Assembly: GCA_009760855.2 (NCBI GenBank)
Contig: WPIO01000002.1
Span: forward strand, 5,020,001 to 5,084,000
From: Cristatella mucedo
Lineage: Eukaryota > Bryozoa > Phylactolaemata > Cristatellidae
Reading direction: 5' to 3'
Length of the DNA: 64,000 bases
In this document: in pieces, positions 1-12,298 of the stretch
Layout: each line of letters starts with the position of its first letter
Numbering within the stretch: position 1 is the first letter of the stretch
The notes under the pieces: generated by a model
Database searches by the model: none
Seen by the model: only the letters and a program-made list of their open reading frames with translations
What the model was told of the DNA's origin: nothing
Program-made: the position numbers and the translations under genes

Positions 1-925
1 GGTTAAAGAAAGTAGCTAGCGAGGCAGACCGCAGGCGTGCACAGTAGAGCTGCCCTAGATAGCGCGGCGGCGCAGATCAGCTAGCCGACATGGAACTCAC
101 AATATAGTGAGCTCAGAAGGCCATTGCTTCGCTTGTCGACGAGTAGCGCCCCCGTTGACATTAGTTCTTGTTGAACGAAAGCCCCCGAGCTCATCGTCTA
201 GCCGTCACCGTCGGGCGCCTCGCGGAGCCGCTCGCGAAGGTGAAGGCTTCGCGCCTCGTATTCGCAGTCGCGTCAATGGCAGCTGAATTCACGCGTGGCA
301 GAGAGCTGGCCTGCAGCCTCTTTCCGCTGCGTTCCAATGCCGATGCGATAACGCGGGAATTACGATTACTTTTTACCTACCTGTGGGTCCGAATTCTAGC
401 GTCATAAGCTGCATACTCCGTTCCCCGGATGCGTCGTCGTGAACATCCGAGGTCATCTTATAATTCTGACGGCCAACTGCCCAGTCAGCCGCGTTCTGCA
501 AATATTTCATGTACGCGCCGCTGTCTATTCTTAGCGAGACAAGACGCACCCGCTGCTGAGACGAGCGAAACGTGACTAGTCAACGCGGGCCGCCCAGCGA
601 TCTCCTCTTTCTAATGCGAGCTTATTGATTGGTCCCTCAACGGAAACGACGATAACGGTTGGCGAGCGGCTCGGAGTGGGCGTTTCGCGAACGCAGCCGC
701 AACCCGCTGGCCGTCGCCGGCGGCGGCGGCGAGCGCGCTCGCGCCGCGAGCGCGCTCGCTCGGCACCCACTGCCGCCGACGTCGGAGCGACCCGTCGACG
801 GCGACGTCTCGTCGGCATCGACTCTCGACTCGGAGGAGGCTCGCCATGTCTGCCGACTCGGCCGTTGGATGAAAGCGGCGGACGAGCGCTCGAGCGCGAT
901 CGCGGCGCTCCTTTAGGGTTCTGCC

Positions 926-962
926 GTCGAACTCGGATGTGGCCCCCACATCCGAGTTCGAC
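926..962. repeat. Perfect 17-bp inverted repeat, 3-nt loop
   Basis: Arm 926-942 is GTCGAACTCGGATGTGG and arm 946-962 is its exact reverse complement, separated by CCC. Confidence 0.95.
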
Positions 963-1660
963 CTTCGCCGGCGGAGCGCTAAAGCCGCGCGCTGCAGTCG
1001 GCGCGCAGGGCGAACGACTCGCGTCCGCTCGCGCCCGCCACCGCGCGCTCCTCGGTGCGGCGGCGAGGAGGAGGCGAGGAGGAGGAGGGGCGCGCCCCTT
1101 GGACGGCCAGCGAGAGTGGGCGCACGAGCTTTGCGAGAGCCGAGCGGTGGCGGGCCAAGCGCGCGCGGCGACGCCTCGAACTCGGCACAGCGAAGGGAAA
1201 ATTTTTGCAGCAATCGCTGGTGCACCGCGATCGCGGCGACGCGCCGACGCCGCGATTGACGCCGGCACGAAGTGAACGGTGTCGACGGAGACAAAAAGCA
1301 CACTTCGGCGGGGAGAACCCAGTGCAGCGGACGAATTCTAGAGGCGGCGGCGGAGTGCAAGCCAAGGGCGAGAGCGAGAAGGTCGAGTCCGAGAAAGCAG
1401 CGCGATCCGCGTCGGGCTGAACGCGGTCGCGCAAGGATGCGCGAATGGATTCGAGGCAGGCGTAGGCAGCACGAACGGCGGCAGGGAGGCGAGAAGGGCG
1501 CCCTGAAAGTGTATCCGACGTCGAAAACCAGATGGCGCGGAGCAAGGAAGCAAGCCGCCAACGCCGCCGCCGCCGCCGCTGCTGCCGCCGCCGCCGCAGC
1601 TGCCGTCGGGGGCACGATGGCGCTGGCATAGGCAGCGCGAGCGCGAGCCGGCAGACCCGC

Positions 1661-1793
1661 GTCGGAAGTAGCGAGGTCGGAAGTAGCGGGTCGGAAGTAG
1701 CGGGTCGGAAGTAGCGGGGTCGGAGGTAGCGGGGTCGGAGGTAGCGGGGTCGGAGGTAGCGGGGTCGGAGGTAGCGGGGTCGGAAGTAGCGAG
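1661..1793. repeat. Minisatellite, nine 14-15-bp units
   Basis: Units read GTCGGAAGTAGCG(A/G)G or GTCGGAGGTAGCGGG. Units 1-4 and 9 have GGAAGT; units 5-8 have GGAGGT. Tandem, same orientation, within the GC-rich island. Confidence 0.95.
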
Positions 1794-2081
1794 CAGTAGG
1801 AGCGGCAGCGAAGAGAGGAGAGAGAGCGGAGAGGAAGTGGAGCGAGGCGAGCGCGCGCGAGACAGAGAAATGAAGCGGCCGGAGAGGAGGGCTGGAGCCC
1901 TCCAATCGGACCGCACAGGGTGCGGTGAGCGACGCGTCGAGAAAAAACTCCTTTGCGGGCCGAAGGGCGCGACGCTTGAGCAAAAGAAAGCGCTTGGGCG
2001 TGTGTCTGACGGGGGGGGGGGGGGAGAGATGGTCCGGCTAATAACCCCTCTCCCGACGCGCGTAGATTGCTGAACTACTGA

Positions 2082-2134
2082 CGCTCTCGCTGAGGAAAGC
2101 CGCCTCGCCGAGGCGGCTTTCCTCCGCGAGCGCG
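2082..2134. repeat. Near-perfect 26-bp inverted repeat, 1-nt spacer
   Basis: Core arms 2092-2107 (GAGGAAAGCCGCCTCG) and 2109-2124 are perfect; pairing extends outward to about 26 bp with two mismatches. Confidence 0.93.
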
Positions 2135-3852
2135 ACCGTCAAAGCTTCGTGCTGCGCTTCTTGCAGCCGCTGTCGTTGGCTTTTTGAATAGGAAGCATGC
2201 AGCCTTTCTTCAGCCAGAGCGTACTCAGTCACCTCCAAGCGGTCCTGATATCCAATGGCCATGGCCGCCGTCGCGCGGCGGCTCGGCGCGGCTGCCCAGC
2301 GGCACGGTCTGCACCGCGGCGAGCGTCGCGACCCTCCGAAAGCCAATCGCGTTGCGGCTGGCCTGCCCGACTTCTCAACTCGCCGCGTCGGTCCGACTCG
2401 CCAGTCGGGCGACGACTGTGAAGCGCGTCGAAGCGACAGGCGCTCGCCTGAAGCTGGGACAGCGCCGAGAGGCAGAGCTCGGACAGGGAGGAGAGGGAGA
2501 AGAAACGGATGGCGCGGAGGACGCCGACGCGACGCAGGGCTACGACGGCGTCGTGCGGTGCTGTATATTAATCTTGAGCATGAAGACCGCTGTCGAAGGC
2601 TTGCGCGTTGGAGAGCGGCGTACGTTCGAATTGGGTCGTCGCGCAGGACAGGATGGCAGCAGAGCTAGACTTTGCTGCCCTCCGACTAGCCGGCCAGCCG
2701 TCGTCCAAGATCCAGGATTGTCGCGAAGCGTGCGGAAAATCCGTGCGCGGCGCGACACTTCGCGCAAGCGAAAGGATTGACAGAGCGCAAAACTGGAGAG
2801 TGCCCGCAGTGTGCTTATCCGCTGTAATTCAGCGCGAAGTACAAGCTCCAGAGGGCGATAAGCTGATGGGAACGAGCATCTTGTACACACGCTAGCCGCC
2901 GCCAGTAGCTCCAGGGGCACGATAAACAGATTACGTGCCGAGGGCCGATTACGATAACTTTGTTAGCGCCCTATACCTGTCTAGCTATAGATACACGCAG
3001 TGTGTGGACAATGAATTATAACTGCTAGGAGGAGGCCCTCGCTCGCCACAACGGTCGCCCGAAGATACAGTCCGATTGACCCTTTTCTTCTCATTCTTCC
3101 TGCGCTTCAGCGAGCGCTACCGCGCTCCCCCGAGCAGCAGCTCGCTCGCGGGCTGCGCGTCGCGAGCCCGCGAGCTCGTCGTCCGCCGTCGCTAACCCTA
3201 CGCCGAGCGCGGCGATCGATCCTGCTGCCGCGCGCGCGTGCGCCTGCCGCGAGTGCCGGGCCACCGACGCTCTGGCTCGCCGCATTCTGCGGCAGCGGCG
3301 ATGCCGGCCGGCGTCGTGCGGAGGCCGTCTGACCCAGTGCGGCTGAGGCAACCCCGTCGGGCCGCATCTTTGCGAGTGCGTGCGGCCCGTGCCTGTGCGC
3401 GTTTGCGTGCACGCGCGCCGGCGTCCAGCTTTCCTGCCAGACTGGCGGAGGCCGGAGGGACGACGACGACGCCCCGGGCGAAGCTACGTCACTACGGCCG
3501 TCGGATGGCGGAGTGGAGCGAAGCGACAGGCAGTCGAGCAGTTGTGATTTATCGGCTGCAGCCCGAGGCGTTCCCGTGATTGTCCTACGCAGCCCGTCTG
3601 CGCGGCGCGTCTATTTTCTCCTCGCTCTGGCCGCGGCACCCGGCAGCGTAGCCCGTGGCCAACGTGGGAGGGGCCGCGGCTCCCCGGTCAATTGTCTCCT
3701 CGGAGCAGCGGAGCCGATCGGCGGCAAATATGATGGAATTAAGCGCTCAGCGCCTCGATGCATCTGCACCGAGGAGCGCTGCGCCCCCATTCGTGCACTC
3801 TCTCCCATTTCCTCTCACGTGATCTCCCCACTCTCGCTCGTATATTTGCATC

Positions 3853-4102
3853 CCCTGAGTTGACCACATTCAAAAATGGGTCCACGTGATCCGTCCTGTA
3901 TGCGCTTTTGCGTGCGGACACTGTGCATGCTGCTACACTAACCACGACCCTGTGCATGTCACCCCTAACCATGTTATGATTGTTGTCATTGAGCTTGCTA
4001 CCACTAAGCAGTCGATCGTGCTTCCTGTGCAGCAAATGTAAAGTCTCTAGAAAAATATTGAGTTCTCCGAGGGCGAATTATCAAATGTATTATTATTATT
4101 AG
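3853..4102 (+). mobile_element. LINE family A 3' UTR copy, diverged
   Basis: Begins in TTGACCACATTCAAAAATGG, continues through the 3' UTR and ends in a weakened hairpin and (ATT)n near 4090. Confidence 0.75.
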
Positions 4103-4772
4103 ATATCTATAACTCGTTCTCTCTCTCTCTCTCGCTCTCTCGCTCTCTGCCACTCTCTCCTTCTGTCGCTCTCTACCTAACGCTTCGCTCTATCCGCCCG
4201 TCTCTCAAGTACGCACACCCACGCGCGCCACTCAATCGTTCAGCGCATTGCGTTCGAGCTCAGCGAAGTGAACTTTAAGGGAGGTTTTAGTGGGTACGAG
4301 GCGCAGCTACAACTATGGACTCGTGCGCGTGCAGGGTAGCTCACTACTGAGTATGGCCTCTGTGGTGTGCAGCTGAAATACGAGAGTAGGGCAGACAATT
4401 TCCAGGAGTTTTTAATATTTCAAGTTTCCATCCCATTAAAAACCGCTTTCCGATACTCTAGCAGTGCGAAAAGCTTTGTTAGCAAGTATTTACGTAACAC
4501 CCGTACTCACTTGCGCCCGATCGAAGAATTGACTTCGACCTGTGAACGCTAACCGAGAAGATTGGGATGAAAAAGTAAACGCAAACTTCGGAGACAGAAA
4601 GCGAAAAGGTATTTAGAAGCTCTGCCGTCTTTATCCTACTTTCTAGCGCTTTTCCGATGCTTCAGCGGCTCGTCGGCTGCTTCGGCGCCATGTTACGTTT
4701 CGGTTTGAATGCAACTCTGGCGCCGCCCGTTCCAAGCACGCCGCTCGACCCACGTACACCGCGGGAGCCGAG

Positions 4773-4922
4773 ATTAATAATAATAATAATAATAATGCAC
4801 TTGATAAAGCGCCCTCAGAGAACTCAATCTCTTTCTAGGCGCTTTACATTTGCTGCAAAGGGAAATGCAATTGAAGGGTGAGTAATATCATGCTTGATAA
4901 ACAACATGAATAATAATGAATA
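4773..4922 (-). mobile_element. LINE family A 3' end copy
   Basis: (AAT)n at 4773, then the hairpin arms AAGCGCCCTCAGAG and CTCTTTCTAGGCGCTT in reverse orientation. A small diverged repeat of AACAACATGAATAA follows at about 4962. Confidence 0.85.
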
Positions 4923-4924
4923 AA

Positions 4925-7320
4925 TATATAATAAAGTTTGCTCTATCCGCCTATATAAATAAACAACATGAATAAATAATGAATAATAATCAAGAGGAAT
5001 ACTGCACTTCGTCGTTGTGCCCGACTGCCGTCTCCCGAGAGACACAACTTTCGAGAAGCCGTCAGAGTCAATCTGCGGCGCAAAAATGCTTCTCGGAGTA
5101 GAGGAGCTACATCGCCACCCGTCGCCCATTCATCCTTGTATTGCGACGTGCACAGTTCACCGCTCTCCGAAAGATACCGTATAGCTACGACGCGTAGATA
5201 CGATACGTAGATACCGACGCAGATGGCAAAGAAGCTGGGTGTTCACTTAGCTGCGGGCTCTGTTTAGTTCCGTGGACCCTGAGGTCTTGGATTCAAATGT
5301 CGCTAATGGTAAGATCTTCCGCCGGTCGATCGAAGCCAAATAGTAACCAGGCAGACCACGATTGCCGATGCGACGCTCGGGGCGGGAAAAAGAGGCAGAA
5401 AGATTCTCCAAAAGCGCCGTGTTCACCAGACACTGATCGCAGTGTGGACGCAATGGATCGTCGCCTGTGAGAAGTTAGGCCTCGCTAGCCAAGATAGACA
5501 GCCAAAGAGGTTGTGGCACCTGTGTTACGCTGCAAGTATTCGTCGTTCGCTCACCTCGCTGGGCCGGTGACTCAGCGAGCGCTGCTTCTGCTGGTGGCTG
5601 TGACTTCGCCACAGCTAGAATCCCAAGGATGCAGGCTGCATCCTTGTCGATGGCCTGAATTGAAAGATTCTCGAGTCAGTTCGTCGAACTCGTGCAAACA
5701 CCTCGTTGACAGACTGCTCGCCTGCAACGAGCGCGAGATAAATGCAATGTTTATTCTACTCTGTGGGTCGAGCGGGTAGAAATTTGTTGAGCAAGGGCCG
5801 AATGATATCGCCGTGTAAGGCAAACAAGGCAGATGCACGATCCCAGGCTGATCCCAGCCGGAGCTTGCTGCCTTTCTTATCACCATCCCGCAATCATTCG
5901 TGCCCATCGGGTACACACACGCGCGCTCGTGTGCGCACGTACGCGTGCGTGCGCACGCGTACGTGCGCACACCCACCCACCTGCACACACATAAAGAAAT
6001 AGAAGATACCGTTAAATTTTCAAAAAAGATGCGCCGAGGAATTTTTCTTTGACATTGCTAGTCTTCAAACTCGTAGAGAATGACACAACACGAGCCTCCG
6101 AGCTAGATCAATGGCATAGTCATAAGTCATTCAAAGTGCGAAATAAGAAAATGGCATGCATGTTTGCAGTCTTTACCCAACGATTTTGGATGACGCCTGC
6201 CTACAACAAAGCATGATGAATCAGTGCTCTTACGCGATGCCATTCGAACAGCTAATCGTTGTCCGTAGACTCGAACCTCGAAGGGCACGAGCCAGTTGAC
6301 CATCTGCCGCTCCAGTCAAGTCGCTTTTCAAATAGAGCACAAGGAAATTATTCGTGGCTTACTTCGAAAGATAGTCTTTATATCTCAGAGTGGTTGTTTA
6401 GCACGAACAGCTTCGCCAATGTCGGCTTGGAGAAGTTTAACTTTGACCGCGACGTGAACCCACACACATTTCCGAGCCGCTTTTTCAGCAACCGACAGGG
6501 AGCTGAGCGCTTGAACTGCATGCAGAACTGCAGGCCTGAGAGCGAGGGAGTTCGGTTCTGCCCAGAATGTCATGGCTACTAAACGACGACAACGGCTACT
6601 TCCGGCCAGTGGCCCACCGCAAACTATAAGGCTTAGCAAATCGTTTCGTTCGGTTTTCCTTTCCCGCGACCTCGACCTTGATTTTTCTCGAGCCATTCAG
6701 AAGCTTGTGCTCCACCGGCATCGGACCGTTTCCTCCTATCTCGCTTCTCTTAGCGAGAGGCAGAGCGGCAGCCGAAGACGCTCAGACATCGCTGCTAAGT
6801 ACTAGCTAAGTGAGGCGGCGGGCGGACTTTTTGTGGGGGGGAGGAGGGGCCTTATAGATTCTCGAGTCGTTCACATGTCCTTGCGCTCTGACGCTGACTC
6901 ATACATATGTGCTCGAATTCGACACCGGAGCTAGCTTTTGATCCGAGTTCAGAAGTATGTCGAGTTTTACACACCATTCCTAGGCTTGCTAAGCAAGCGG
7001 TGCCGAAGAAGCCTGAAAATATGCAGCCGTTATTTGGAACTCCTGCCTCGCCCAGTAACACAAAGCCTCAAACAATGCTCCGTTTGCATGAGAATATCAG
7101 ACAGCGTTACAGGGTTTTCGCTTCCCCTTTTCTCGAGGAGCTACTGAGGAGTAGCAGCTATTGATAATTCCAGATTAAATATAGCCGCCGGGAGTATTTT
7201 AGTGCTAGTTCTGAGGTGAATGAGAGATTTGGTTTCACACGTCTCTTCTCAAGGTGGTCTTCGATGGCTGATTTCTGATATCTTCTATATTTTCTGTACG
7301 AATTTTAGTGTTGAGCCGCG
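4925..7320. other. No gene recognised
   Basis: Unique-looking sequence. A minus-strand frame starting at 6696 begins MAREKSRSRSRERKTE and resembles the start of an SR-rich protein in a GC-rich setting, but no clear donor or following exon was found. Confidence 0.3.
5931..5970. repeat. Perfect 19-bp palindrome of alternating purine-pyrimidine
   Basis: Arms 5931-5949 (GTGCGCACGTACGCGTGCG) and 5952-5970 are exact reverse complements with a 2-nt spacer, within a CA/CG-rich tract (5911-5990). Confidence 0.92.
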
Positions 7321-7324
7321 ACGA

Positions 7325-7465
7325 TACAGGTAAGGCGGTTGCTTATCGCGACCGTCGATCGCGAAGTCGAGCCTTTATTGCCGCAGCAAGCGGTTGTGAT
7401 AGCCGTGAAGGCTCTTCTGTCGCAATACAAAAGAGTCTGTTGAATCAGCTAGTTTTTGTTTTGGT
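7325..7465 (+). mobile_element. SINE family 1 (tRNA-derived)
   Basis: GGTAAGGCGGTTGCTTATCG, then GCAGCAAGCGGTTGTGATAG and GAAGGCTCTTCTGTCGCAAT, matching other family 1 copies. Confidence 0.7.
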
Positions 7466-8418
7466 CCGCTTGCTAAGCAAAAACTCAGTGTTTCGTGCAT
7501 GCTATCGTAAGTGGATACCTTGCTTGCGGCTTTCATGTCTGTTATAGGTCCCTTAATCGTAGCGAATTCAACGAGGCCACGTCAAGGCCTGCCGTAGGTC
7601 GTAGTGTTCAAGTTTCGGTACAAGCAGCTTCCGGTACCTGGTGCTAGTGTAGCCTGCTATGACGGGACAAAGGGGTCCGGGCCATTGTATCTCGAACCTT
7701 TGTTCCCAAGCCTGAAAAGCTAACGCTCGGTTAGTTTAGGTGCTTCACGTCCGGCCAAGAAGTTCTCCATCCAGGCTCGTGCCAAAGCAGGTCTGGCGAT
7801 TGCTAGTGGCCGAGGCAAGTTCGCAGGCACCAGCTTGGGCCGAACGTCCCTAGCAAATGGCAAGATGAGAGATCGATCTGTATAGCTTTCTCTGTTAACG
7901 CAGGGGGCTCTCCCTAATTCAAAGCCACACAATCAGCTCTTTTGAGTAAGTCTGCTCTATCCGTACTCACTTGCAAAGGTGGCTCGCAAAGGAGCGCTCA
8001 TCCAATCACTATTGATCTTTCAATTGCCGCGGCAATGCGAGAGCAGTAGCTGGCCCCTAAAGCCCCGCTCGCCGAAGCCCGCCTCCCTCAGCCGAACGTT
8101 CGCCGCCGCAAAGAAGCAGCTGACAGGACGCGTGTACCAGCACGCGCTGTAAGCTGTGGGCCATAATTGCTGCCACCGCAGACTGCCGGCTGAGGGTATC
8201 CTGCTAAGATTAGAGGACATGAAAGACGACGCGCCGGGTGGTGGAGGTCGCTGTGGGCAGCCACCGCTGTCTCTCCACCACGGATCCTACTTCCTGTTTC
8301 CGCGTGCTTCGGCGTTCTTTGCCTAAAATGGGAATGCCATCCCTAGGAGAAAGCGAGCACGGTCGCTAGCCACTGAGCATGCTTCAGCTTCAACACATCA
8401 AGCATTTTCTTGCCCTAT

Positions 8419-8565
8419 TCTCTCTCTCTCTCTCTCCCTTTCTCTCAATCTCTTCTAATTTCTGTGCTATCTCTCCCCTCTTTCTCTCCGTCTCTCTTTC
8501 TCTCATTCGCTCTCTCTCTCTCTCTCTTTTTCTCCTCTCTCTCCCCTTCCCTCTCTCTTTTTCGC
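8419..8565. repeat. CT-rich simple sequence
   Basis: TCTC-rich tract with interruptions; a shorter one lies at 4110-4165 and a (GA)n tract at 10737-10771. Confidence 0.93.
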
Positions 8566-9764
8566 TCTCATGACTTCAGGCTGGAAATCGGGTTCGTGAA
8601 TACTTCACCAGAAAGTATACTTAGGGTTTACTTCAAAGTTTTCCGGTGGCAGGTCGCTGAAAAAATTTCTTCGAGATGCATAAAGTGAACGGGAGAAACT
8701 TGGCCGGTATTTCAGACCAATGATCAACGAAATTTAACTGAAAGGAGTTTCTATAGCAGCTGATTGCGAATGACTCCGGCAGTAACTACCTGCAGAGTGG
8801 CGACTGCATCGTGGCTAACGAGCCACGCTTGGTTCCGCGTCGCGCTGCAGATGTCTCCGCGGGCACACCAGTTCACCACTAACGATATTTTACAGAATCG
8901 CCTATTAAGTAGAAGAAATATTCTGATTTCAAAATCTTCAGCCTTGCACGCACCTCCAATCTAGAGTAAGTGCTTACTAGCTTGGGGCAAACTTAGCGCT
9001 ACTTTGAAAACCGAATTTCTCAACTGCGGCTATTCATTTAGTACCGCAGAGCGCTGGGTTATGTGCTCACTTACTGCCGAGAGATAAATTTTGTACACTT
9101 CAAACGACCTGAATTTCGTTGTACGGAAGTGAGCTGTCCTTGGACATCGGAGCGAAACGTGCATAATGCCTTATTTGGAAGAATTTGAGGGGATAGGTCC
9201 ATAAAAGATTGCAGCCACTAGCTTGACGCTGGACACCCCCTCTTCCTGTCCCAGTCAAATAGCGCTGAAGCCCTTTCCGTCCCCACGATGATAAATGACT
9301 GGCCTCGTGTAAAGGCGTAGCTGCTTGGGTCGTGCCCACTAAACATCACGATACTTCAGTAGGGTGACATTAAAGTAATTTTCGGAAGCTTTCTCTCACT
9401 TGAATGCCACGCAGCACTGACGTATATAAAAATTCATCATCCTTGTAGGGTCAACAGTCTATGCACCCCTTAGCATAATGCTTACGCTTCTGCACGCCTA
9501 CAAATGACCTGAAACATGCGGCGGAAGTACTAAGAGAGGAAATATTCTCATCTCTGGCTGGATCGTATGCAAAACTGCAACTTTTAACCTTAGCGTTAGA
9601 GCAGCCACTACATGAAAGTAGTAGCTTGCACGCAGGCGGATAGCTTAGCTCCAGTCCAAGCAGCAGCGACAGGATGAAAAGTAACCGAGCAGCAGATTGT
9701 AGGTTTTCAGATTATTCGCGTGATCTATTTGCCTCTTGCACACTTGCAGATTTCGCTTTTTCCT

Positions 9765-9836
9765 GCCGATATTTAAAGCGCCTAGAAAGAGATTGAGTTT
9801 TTCTGAGAGCGCTTTATCAAATTCATCATTACATCT
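9765..9836 (+). mobile_element. LINE family A terminal hairpin only
   Basis: Matches the last 70 bp of LINE A, including AGCGCCTAGAAAGAGATTGA and a GAGCGCT return arm. Confidence 0.6.
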
Positions 9837-9954
9837 TACTTCCATCTCTCTTAATTCACATTCAGACCATTAAAAACAGAGCCTTTCTAATTAATTCTTG
9901 TAACTTTTATTATTATCCCTTGCCAACTTTCTCTTCTCAGCGGGCAGTGATAGT

Positions 9955-10120
9955 AACTGATAAAGCAGCCTCATTTGTATAGCGGCTAAAGAGCGTAAAC
10001 GACTTTCAGCGCCGGTTGCACTTGGCAATAAAGAATTGCCTACGGCAGAATTCGAAGCTACGACCTCAGTCGTGAAGAGCGATCAACTTATCTCCTGGGC
10101 AATATCATGGCCCAGTATTC
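9955..10120 (-). mobile_element. SINE family 1
   Basis: Reverse orientation: GCAGCCTCATTTGTATAGCG at the 3' end and the tRNA-like head near 10060-10115. Confidence 0.7.
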
Positions 10121-10737
10121 TGTTTTGCTATCGGAGGACATTCTGTCGCAGTTACACGCAGCTAATATTTCCATAGTTTTTACTAGAAATGACTAGTGCC
10201 ACCTTTGGAAAATCCCAGAATTAAGTTTCTTATTTCAGGCAAGGACGACTGCACCACTCTGTGGCAACGTGACAGCATTTAGGACTATCCAATAAATTGA
10301 CATACCGGGTTAAAAAAATTAAAAGATTTTAGAGAAGAAATAAAATAGCAGTGTAATGTGCAGGACAACAACACTGTCATGTTCGACATCTCCCTATCTT
10401 TGCAAGGAAATGGCGCTGTCGGATTGAGGTTCCCCGGGATAACCGATAAAAAAATAACAAGAAGCAATTTGTGCGTCACAAGTTGTTCTAAGCCTGCTCG
10501 TAGATTTTTGGGAAAAAAGTTAGCGCTGATACCAATCAGGTAAAAATGAAAAGGCTGCGCACATATATGCAGCTGTCGTAGCTGGTTTCTTCCTTCGCCG
10601 TAAACTCCGTAGCTGGCGTAGCAGACGCGATGACGCAGCTGCTCAGTGTTTGCAGCTGAAGTCATTTAAGACCTCTACTGCTTGGGGCTTTTGCTGATGC
10701 TCGTAGTTTTTTCGAGCTGCGTGCTCACAGGGAAGAG

Positions 10738-10773
<36 letters not shown>

Positions 10774-11335
10774 CGTGCGTGAGTACTGCGTGCGTGCGTG
10801 CAGCAGCAGCAGCACAGTTGCGCCAGCAATGAAATCCGAATGTGATTTAAATAGCCAAGCGTAGATTTTCTTCGCCTGGAAAGGTGGGTGGGCGGTATGA
10901 GAGCAGCTAATGAGGCGTGAACCTTTAAGAGCTCAGGGCTCCTTGAAGGGCTCCTGTAAGGGCTCCTCGTCCGGCAGTAGCCGACTGACTCCGGCGAGCG
11001 AGTGGTGGCAGGCGCTGAGACTGATGGTTTAGCCATTTGAAGGACCAGCCAAAGGCTGCCGTAATGTCACGCCTGTCTTCGTGCAGCTATTGGCCATCCA
11101 TGATTAACGACTGAGTTGTGAAGAAGTGAACGGCTGAAGCGCAAATAATACGAATGACCATTTTTATAGGCGGATTTTTTGCGGATTAACTTGCTTGCAC
11201 AGGAGTCCCCAAAAAGGCATCACTAGCGGTGGACAGCCATTCAACATCCGATAGATATAGTGAATGGTGAAAATAATTGAGCTATTTCTCCGCGTTTTCT
11301 CAATTCCCTCGTTAAATTCACGCTCGATACGTAAT
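10121..11335. other. No gene recognised
   Basis: Includes a (GA)n tract and a short repeat of GGGCTCCT near 10938-10970. Nothing coding seen. Confidence 0.4.
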
Positions 11336-12298
11336 ATAATGTATCCCCGTCTGGAACTCCACAAAGTCACAAAGACTATGCGGGTGTTACGCAGGAGAGT
11401 TTGTATAACGCACTCACAGCCTAAGCGGCTTTCGGTACGCATTCGGTAGCCAACAGACTTCGTCTCACGAGACAAAAAGACATTGGGAAGCATAGCAGAG
11501 TCAGGAGAGCAGTTGAGGTAGTGAATAGCATGGAATAGCAGCTCAGGACCACTGAAAAGAATGACCTATAATCGGTAACAGGAGAGTAGTTGTCGTTGCG
11601 TAAGAAACGTGAAAGCGAGCTCCACAGTCTAGAACCTGCAGAGCTAAAGCTTCTGTCGTCAACGGTCTTTAAGCGGAGGAATCGAACAGCTAATTTATTG
11701 TCCACACAGGACCTGAGGGCACGAGGAGGCTGAAACTGGTGCAGCAGTTCAGCTAGGTATGGAGGAGTCAAGCCATGGCGGGCCTTGTGGGTCAGCGTAA
11801 GAACTTTTCTCTGTATCCGTTGATCAACCGGCAGACATCCTAGCTCTTTTAGCAAAGAAGACACATGGTCAAACCTCTGGGACTTGAAAACTAGCCTAGC
11901 AGCCATATTCATAGCCATTTGCAGTGGCCTAGTTGCTTTTTTGGTAGCCCAGCCAATCGGGAATTACAATAATCAAGCCGAGACAGAACTAAGGAGCTAT
12001 TCAAGATTTTTGCGAGCCACCATGGAAGACAGCTCCTTATCTTAGACAGGAATCGGACGTGACAGCAAGCTGCAGAAGCATTTTTCTGAATGAAGCTTTT
12101 AAAATTGAGGCAGCTATCGAAAACTATGATACCGAAATTTCGAGCACGTGGTGATGGTCGCACAACAGCATCGACTATTAGAAGATCAAAGCCCTCTAAT
12201 CCCGCCGCACGCTTAGGGTGTCCCATGAGCAGCAGTTCAGTTTTATCGTCATTTAGTTTCAATAAATTTTCCGAAATCCACGATCGATCTATTGGTAT
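11336..12298 (-). mobile_element. LINE family B (CR1/L2-like), 3' part
   Basis: Two minus-strand frames joined by a frameshift near 11915 show [48 protein letters not shown], then [38 protein letters not shown] and GSRLWSSLSRFL. This is the thumb and C-terminal part of a non-LTR RT. It ends at the conserved end around 11336-11365. Confidence 0.88.

Larger units (their letters stand above)
560..3830. other. GC-rich, CpG-rich island without an assignable gene
   Basis: Very high GC and CpG density with long but compositionally driven frames on both strands (poly-Ala, poly-Arg). It looks like a vertebrate-style CpG island or promoter region. No exon with recognisable homology was found. One minus-strand frame (2262-2038) is unusually helix-like (EVTEYALAEERLHASYSKSQ). 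It contains a minisatellite and two strong hairpins. Confidence 0.5.
7466..9954. other. No gene recognised
   Basis: Holds a CT-rich tract and the LINE A hairpin remnant at 9765; the rest is unassigned. Confidence 0.4.

Noticed and set aside
1661..1793. Regular tandem array considered as CRISPR
   Set aside because: Contiguous units with no spacers in an animal genome; a minisatellite.
576..1983. Several long overlapping frames with poly-Ala and poly-Arg stretches
   Set aside because: They overlap on both strands in very GC-rich DNA where stops are rare, include a (GCC)n run and the minisatellite, and show no domain.
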